Below, piece after piece: positions 57,738 through 64,000 of a DNA stretch of 64,000 nt. The stretch covers positions 135,812,736 to 135,876,735 of the forward strand of contig CM057463.1 in NCBI GenBank assembly GCA_030035585.1, in the 5' to 3' direction. Source of the DNA: Dugong dugon (Eukaryota; Chordata; Mammalia; Sirenia; Dugongidae). Position numbers and translations under genes: made by a program. Below the pieces are notes generated by a model. It ran no database searches, had not been told where the DNA came from, and saw only the letters and a list, made by a program, of their open reading frames with translations. The first letter of the stretch is position 1; each line of letters begins with the position of its first letter.

Positions 57738-58044
57738 CAGGTAGTCCCCAGTTTACAACATATTCTAGTTACAATGACCTGCAATTACAAACGTCTGGGT
57801 TTTTTTCTTTTGTACATCTTATTGTTAGTAATATGTACTACATACAATGTTGCAACATGTAATTTTCTGATGTTATCATTCTCAGATGTTCACTAGCAGA
57901 TGTTCAAAGAATGAATATATAAAGATATTGATAATAAGAGGCAATAATAAAGAAAAAAAAATGTTGAACTTATTCAACTTATGTCAGAACAGACTTCGGA
58001 TGGATTCGTTGGAAAGTAACTCCATCATAAGTCGGGACTACCTG
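57738..58044. mobile_element. Short DNA transposon (TcMar-like MITE), 307 bp
   Basis: Terminal inverted repeats CAGGTAGTCCC-CAGTTTAC at the left and the complement AAGTCGGGACTACCTG at the right, flanked by TA on both sides (57736-57737 and 58045-58046). No open transposase, so non-autonomous. Family name not certain. Confidence 0.8.
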
Positions 58045-58046
58045 TA

Positions 58047-58330
58047 TCAGATCAACAAAAATAGAAAATTCATTGCTAGCAGAGCAGCCTTACAAAATTT
58101 ACTAAAGGAGGTTTTAAAGGCTGAAAACAAGAGACCTCAGGCAGTATTTCAAAATCATATTTAAAAAAAAAAGAATAGAGTATCGGAAAATGTAATGCTG
58201 TAGTGAAAGAAGACAGTATAAATGAGTATTTCTTTTCTTCTTGCACAAAATTACATCAGTAATGTGAAAGAAAAATTCCAGAAAATTGCACAATGCAGGG
58301 AGAAAAGTCATAGGTAAAATAAGAAATAAA
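58047..58330 (+). repeat. Old L1 ORF1/linker fragment
   Basis: AATTCATTGCTAGCAGAGC, ACTAAAGGAGGTTTTAAAGG and GACCTCAGGCAGTATTTC match the end of an old L1 ORF1 and linker. It flanks the MITE. Confidence 0.5.
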
Positions 58331-58842
58331 TAACTTAAAAACTAGAAATTATTGATATTCTGGCTGAGGAACAATATTCAGAGACGTAATAGAATGAAAT
58401 GATTCCTGCTTAAAGAAAAGCAAATTCTCAAAACCAAGAGCTCAATGAGTTCCATGAAAATACATTTAAAAATAAAAGAAACAAACCTAGAAATAATTTG
58501 TTAATTTTATTAAATCAATATTTGTTTGTTTGTTTTAATCTTGAAATCATTCAGACGTTGGGTTGAGTGTGGTGTAGATAATAAGTAAAAGAGAATAATA
58601 AAAAAAAAAAAACCTTGAAATCGAGCCACCACATAAAAGAAACAAAGAAGTTGTTTTGTTTTTATTTTTTTATATTGTAGGTGCCAGCCTTGAACTTATG
58701 AGCTATCTAATACTAGATTATAATATTTTCTATTCCCTCTAATTCAAGTTTCCTAAACTTTCTTGTTCATTTTAATGCTATTCAGAGATACAGTGTTTTA
58801 GTTTTTATTATTTTCACAAAGTGAAGACATTATGACACTGAA
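58331..58842. other. AT-rich DNA, no gene recognised
   Basis: A-runs and (TTTG)n only. Confidence 0.45.
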
Positions 58843-60609
58843 TGTTGCTGTTGTTATGTGCTGTCAAGTCAGTTCTGACTCAAAGCAATCCTATGAACAG
58901 CAGAACAAAACATTGCCTGGCCCTGCACATTCCTCACAATCGTTGCTATGTTTGAGCCCATTGTTCCAGCCACAGTGTCAGTTCATCTTGTCAAAGGGTC
59001 TTCCTCTTTTTTGCTGACCCTCTACTTTACCAAGCCTGATGTTCTACTCCAGGAACTGGTCCCTCCTTATAAAATGGCCAAAGAATGTGACACAAAGTCT
59101 CGCCGCAGTGGATTCTAAGGAGCATTCTGGCTATGCTTCTTCCAAGACAGATTTGTTATTCTTCTGGCGGTCCATGGGATATTCAATATTCTTTTCCAAC
59201 ACCATAATTCAAAGGCATCAATTTTTGTTTGGTCTTCCTTATTCATTACCCAACTTTCACACGCATATCAGGTGATTTTTAAAAATACCATGGCTTGGGT
59301 CAGGTGCAATTTAGTCCTCAAAGTGACTTATTTGCTTTTTAACGCTTTAAAGAGGACTTTTGCAGCAGATTTACACAACGTAATTCGCCGTCTGACTCCT
59401 TGAATGCTGCTTCCATGGGCATTGATTGTGGATCCAAGTAAAATGGAATATCTTCAATATTTTCTCCTTTCAACATGGTATTGCTTATTGGTCCAGTTTT
59501 GAGGATTTTTGTGTTCCTTATGGTAAGGTGTAATCCATCATGAAGGCTGTAGTCTTTGATCTTCATCAGTAAGTGCTTCAAAACCAGACTTCTTTACTTT
59601 TGGCAAGCAAGATTGTGTCATCTGCATATTGCAGTGTGTAAAAAGTCTTCCTCCAATTCTGATGCAGCGTTTGTCAACATAGTCCAGCTTCTTGGGTTAT
59701 TTGCTCAGCGTACAGACTGAATAAGTATGGTGAAAGGATTCAACCCAGACACATACATGTCCTGATTTTAAATCACGCAGTATCCCCTTGTCCTGTTTGA
59801 ATGAGGGCCTCTTAATCTATGTACAGACTCTGCATGAGCACAATTGAGTGTTCTGGAATTTTCATTCTTTGCAATCGATAACTTGTTATGACCCACACAA
59901 TCAAACGCATAGTCAATAAAACACAGGTAAAATTTTTTCTGGTATTCTCTGCTTTCAGCTAACATCCATCTGACATCAGCAATGATATCCCTCTTTCCAC
60001 CTCCTCTTCTGAATCTGGCTTGAATTTCTGGCTGTTCCCTGTGGATGTATTCCTATAATCCTTTTTGAATGATCTTCAGAGAAACTTTACTTGTGTGTGA
60101 TATTAATAATATTGTTCGATAATTCCTGCATTCTGTTGGATCATCTTTCTTTGCAATGGGCACAAATACGGACCTCTTCCAGTCAGTTGTCCACGTAGCT
60201 GTCTTCCAAATTTCTTGCCATAGAAGAGTGAGCACTTCCTGCACTGCATCTGTTTGTTGAAGCAGCTCAGTTGGTATTCAGTCATTTCCTGCAGCCTTGT
60301 TTTTCACCAATGCCTTCTGTGCACCTTGGACTTCCTCCTTCAATACGAACCATTTTTGATCATATGCTATCTCCTGAAATGGTTGAATGTTGTCCAATTC
60401 TTTTTGGTACAGTAGCTCTGTGTATTCCTTCCACCTTCTTTTGATGCTTCTTGTGTCGTTCAATATTTTGCCTGTAAAGTCCTTCAAAATTGCAGCTCAA
60501 GGCTTGAATTTTTTGTTCAGTTCTTACAACTTGAGAAATGTCAAGTGCGTTCTTCCCTTCTGGTTTTCAAGCACCAAGTCTTTGCACATATTATTATAAT
60601 ATATATGGA
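58843..60609 (-). mobile_element. RTE (BovB-like) LINE, longest collinear copy, antisense
   Basis: On the minus strand: the KILNDTRSIKRRWKEYTE segment (60487 down), IWKTATWTTDWKRSVFVPI and RNYRTILLISHTSKV (RT fingers, 60244-60053), a catalytic FIDYAFD-type motif (about 59930), intact YADD codons (59617-59628), then the C-terminus and a 3' end with the (ACA)n complement at 58843. 5'-truncated before the endonuclease. Several frameshifts make it non-coding. No TSD was recognised. It is a useful local reference for aligning the broken RTE copies. Confidence 0.9.
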
Positions 60610-62474
60610 TAATAACCTACAAATTATATATGACTTTATGATAATTTTTCAGGTATGTTCAAATAGCCATACAAGGGACATCCTAACTTAGAAGGGTAAA
60701 AGTGGAAAATTTTGTTCCTTGTTCCTTCACATGTGTCTTGGCATGAATCCAGGATTTTCATACTGCTTCTGAGCTACCCAAAGCTTCACACTATAATACA
60801 TTTTATTCTATATAGCTCACAGTTAAATAAAATACTTTTAATATACTATGAAAGCACATTGTTTTCAATTGAATTTATCTAGCTCTTAAGAGAAAGGCAA
60901 TCTATTCATCAGCACTAAGATGTGAGAAACAGTTTGATCAGCAATCTATCACCAAAGTGCCAACATTTTAAAAATTGAGACCATTTGCTCATAAGAGTTA
61001 GTTTTAAATGGGAAAATTGTAGGTAAGATATTTGAAGGCACAGAATCCATTTTAGTCAAATTGTCAAATAATCAGCACAATTCTTTTGACTAAAATCAGT
61101 TCTAGGTGTGTGGGTGTGAGTGTATGTACACACTATTTTAATGCAATTGACTAGGCTAGTAAGGTTTACTGGCTTGTTTTTCTTGACACTTGTCTTCAAT
61201 AATTATTATGAATTCCTTCATTTAGAAGAAGTACTCATCCATTTCTCAAAGGAAATAGGGGAGGAAGAGGGAGCAAAGTAAGAAAGAATAAATGGGAGAT
61301 GCATGTTACAGTTTATGTGACCTAGTGCTGCTTCTTTTTCTTTAAATAAATGTGCTCAGTCCTGATTTATTTGTCTTTATTTAGAAGCATGATGTTTTAG
61401 GTCTGAAATAGCTTTTCTTTGAATTAAGATTTTTTTTATACTCTTCACATCTTTTCTAACAACCCACTCCATCCAGAAAACCTGTGCTTATTATCCAACT
61501 GAATGTGCCCATATTTTTTACAATATTTTTCTTTGCCTATGACTTATGTACATTAGATTTTAAATTTAATTATTTCTATATATTTTTATCTGTACTGTAC
61601 AAACTCACAGCAAAACATGTGCTAAAATGCTATTTGAAGTAAAATATTTGTTAGAAGATACCAGTAAAAGAGAGATAAGTAATTTCACGTGTTTAAGAAA
61701 TATTCAAGGATTTACATTTAGATTCTAAGGCATACATAATTTTCAATGTTTTCATAAATATATTTTTACTAATTTCTGCTTCTTTCTTCATTAATATATC
61801 TACCTTTTTTTAACCATAAATGTAAAAGTAAGGAACTTGGACAACAAAACCTGCCATGTGAGAGCATAATTTTGGCAATGCCAGGGTCGAATCTACAGGA
61901 AGAAAGGCTTGTAATGAGACGTAAGTAGATGTGAGAAAAGACATCTCAGGCAGTTTCCAGACAAAAAAGATGGAAATGTAATCGCTCAAAGCTGCTTTTG
62001 CAGCCGCTGCCGAGACATGTTAGCTTCACCATCAGGGAGCAGGATGCCTGTCAAGCCTGCAGTAAAGCAAACAAAATTGCTGCCAGTGCACTGCCCACAG
62101 ACAAACAGATGATCTTCATACACCATTTATTTTATTTCTGCGTATTTTGATCTTGTGTTGTGTTATCTGTGGAATATACCAAGCCTTTATATCATCTCAA
62201 AAGAACATCTAGGGAGAAAATATTGCTATTAAAGATATCAAGAGAGGAGAAACACTTCTTCAGGGTTTATTTAAGCTGCTAGTCAAAATTCCGCTGCTGA
62301 CTATAGCAGAGATCCATTTTGATTATAGCATCAAAAGTCTTTAAGCTTTAGAGAAATACAGTTAAGACATTTTCATTTGAAAATGGGGAGATGATAATAA
62401 GAATTATATATTGTATATATTGTATATAATATATATATATATTGGAACAGTTCCAAATATAAGGAGGTCTCTTA
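60610..62474. other. AT-rich non-coding DNA with a candidate constrained block
   Basis: No transposon or gene was recognised. A GC-richer, repeat-free block lies at about 61840-62160 (see findings). A TA tract occurs at 62408-62444. Confidence 0.45.
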
Positions 62475-62650
62475 AGCCAGTTAAGTCACACAGCTTTTTG
62501 ACCTTAAATAAGTAAGCTAAACTTTGAGCTGATTTCGTTATTGTGAAAATAGGAAATCAACCATTTATCTCATTGCTTAATAGACAGGTAAATTAGATAA
62601 CGTATGTAAAGATTTCTAGCAAATGGTAGGTACTTAAGACGTAGAAGTTC
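62475..62650 (+). repeat. MIR SINE fragment, sense
   Basis: AAGTCACACAGCTTTTTGACC, ATTGTGAAAATAGGAAATC, TTAGATAACGTATGTAAAG and AATGGTAGGTACTTAA follow the MIR core order. Confidence 0.65.
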
Positions 62651-62940
62651 CCCTTCCATTTCATAGAATTGTAATAAAATCCCAGATTACCCAGTCCTGT
62701 GCAGGGTCTCAACATCTATTCGTTGTAATTGACATAGGCGTGGAATAAATATTTGTAGGATTAAATTACTGTATGAACTATTGTATTAACATACACTGCT
62801 CATCCCTGTTGAGAAAACGTGACGGTGGAGACAGAGATGACAAAAGAGGATAAGTACAGGAGTTTGTTCACGGCACTGGAAAAATAGCTGATGTAATTAA
62901 AGTCAGGCTTTCTATTAATTAATTAATTAATCTATAATTT

Positions 62941-63225
62941 CTTATCATTGTTAGTGCTATCAAGTTAGTTCTGACTCATGATGACCCATGTAAAACAGAC
63001 TTAAACATTGCCTGTCCTGCATCATCTTCACGATTGTTGGTATGCTTGTGTCTATGGTTGTAGCCACTGTATACTTTGAGTGCCTTCCAACCTTGGGGGA
63101 AATTTATAAGCACTATATTGCACAATATTCTCTTGTGATCCATTGAGGCTTCATTGGCTAATTTTTAGAAGTACACTGCCAGGCATTTCTTCCTAGTCTT
63201 TCTTAGTTCATCTGTCTAATTTAAC
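62941..63225 (-). mobile_element. RTE-3'-end-derived composite SINE, antisense
   Basis: TTGTTAGTGCTATCAAG to GTAGCCACTGTATAC is the RTE 3' end complement. It is followed by a different block (CTTCATTGGCTAATTTTTAG, CAGGCATTTCTTCCTAG) that I remember as part of another afrotherian SINE. Diverged. Confidence 0.6.
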
Positions 63226-63239
63226 TATCTATCTATCTG

Positions 63240-63569
63240 TGTACTAAGGAAGACCAAAGGAAAACAAGTCTGTTTTGGAAGAAGTACAGCCAGAGTGCTC
63301 CTTGGAAATGAGGATGGCGAAACTTCATCTCACATACTTTGGACATGTTATCAGGAGGGAACAGTCCCTGGAGAAGGACATCATGCTTGATAAAGTAGAG
63401 GGTCAGCTAAAGAGAAGAAGACCATCAGTGAGATAGACTGACACAGTGGCTCAAACGTAGCAATGATTGTGAGGATGGTGCAGGACTGGGCAGTGTGTCG
63501 TTCTGTTGTATGTAGGGTCGTTATGAGATAGAAACAACCCAGTGGCTCAGAGGCACCTAACAACAACAA
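63240..63569 (+). mobile_element. RTE LINE 3' end, sense
   Basis: GAAGAAGTACAGCCAGAGTGC, CTTTGGACATGTTATCAGG, GAGAAGGACATCATGCTTG, then GGTCGTTATGAGATAG and ACCTAACAACAACAA. It faces the antisense RTE end at 62941 in inverted orientation. Confidence 0.9.
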
Positions 63570-63570
63570 T

Positions 63571-64000
63571 TATATATATATGTTAGAGAGAGAGAGAGAG
63601 ACGACTCTAGCTTAGTTTGTTTTACTTAAAAGTCTATACCATGTTTCTTATGCTACTGGCCTCTTCCAACTCCTATGATGTTAGGGACGAGCTCAGTTTT
63701 GCAAGGTTTTTTTTTAAAATATTATTTTCTTACAGTACTTAACTTTTAAATTTTCCTAGAAAATGTTCATGGTAAGTATACATTAAGGTCATTTAACTTA
63801 TACAGATATATCAAGAATCTTCTAAAATGTGTTGAGGAGGAACAGAAATACTGAAGATTTACTTAGCTAATGAACAAAAGACAACAAATTTGTTCCTAAA
63901 GTTGCTTGGTATCTCAGTGTCTAATGAGACAAAGTTATGTAACTTTGTACTCTGGATGCTAAACCTTAGTAGCATTATAAACACCTCCCACTACTTGTTA
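63571..64000. other. TA/GA simple repeat then unassigned AT-rich DNA
   Basis: (TA)n then (GA)n at 63571-63602 next to the RTE tail; nothing else recognised. Confidence 0.5.

Noticed and set aside
1..64000. A novel prokaryote-type or defence-type gene system
   Set aside because: Sequence composition, SINE/LINE/LTR content and lack of conserved frames show ordinary mammalian repeat-rich DNA; nothing supports such a system.

Overview
This looks like a piece of a mammalian, specifically afrotherian, nuclear genome, most likely elephant or a close relative. The diagnostic signs are about 18 tRNA-headed AfroSINE copies (ending in a conserved tail of the type ctatgagtcggaatcgactc), about ten RTE/BovB-like LINE copies ending in (ACA)n that share that tail, and young-looking mammalian L1 elements with ORF1 and ORF2 remnants. 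Family names rest on remembered consensus sequences and structural hallmarks, because no search could be run. I found no supportable host protein-coding exon, rRNA, tRNA gene, CRISPR array or prokaryotic feature. Every long open frame I examined is a retroelement remnant or its antisense shadow.

Layout. 0.2-7.2 kb: a solo LTR with a 5-bp target duplication (TSD), a Tigger-type DNA element, an AfroSINE, a 5'-truncated RTE and an L1 3'-UTR insert. 10-15.2 kb: two AfroSINEs, an RTE copy with its 5' half inverted (twin priming) and bounded by a TSD-like repeat, then an old 5'-inverted L1 that holds a Tigger-like element that in turn holds an AfroSINE. 18.2-20.6 kb: an RTE split by an L1 3' end, followed by another L1 3' end. 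23.3-26.9 kb: a complete but decayed MaLR (MLT1-like) provirus, LTR-internal-LTR, carrying four later insertions. 29.5-33.4 kb: a decayed antisense L1 ORF2 broken by RTE and AfroSINE copies, including a stack of four partial AfroSINEs. 33.8-35.9 kb: two LTRs, one with an exact 5-bp TSD. 39.2-58.3 kb: an L1 pile-up. It contains a nearly full-length minus-strand L1 of about 8.4 kb, head-to-head with a plus-strand L1 that is itself interrupted by a third, ORF2-less L1. 58.8-63.6 kb: the longest collinear RTE copy and two inverted RTE ends.

The elements interact mainly as parasites of one another. RTE supplies a 3' tail shared with AfroSINE, consistent with RTE-driven SINE spread. L1 copies insert into RTE, RTE into L1 and MaLR, and AfroSINEs into all of them, so a relative insertion order can be read locally. 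The remaining 0.3-3 kb stretches are AT-rich DNA in which I see only simple repeats, MIR fragments and one candidate constrained block near 61.9-62.2 kb. I found no convincing new functional system. The most unusual items are the ORF2-less L1, the tandem promoter-region monomers and duplicated 3' ends of L1, and RTE 5' breakpoints clustered at the YADD codons.
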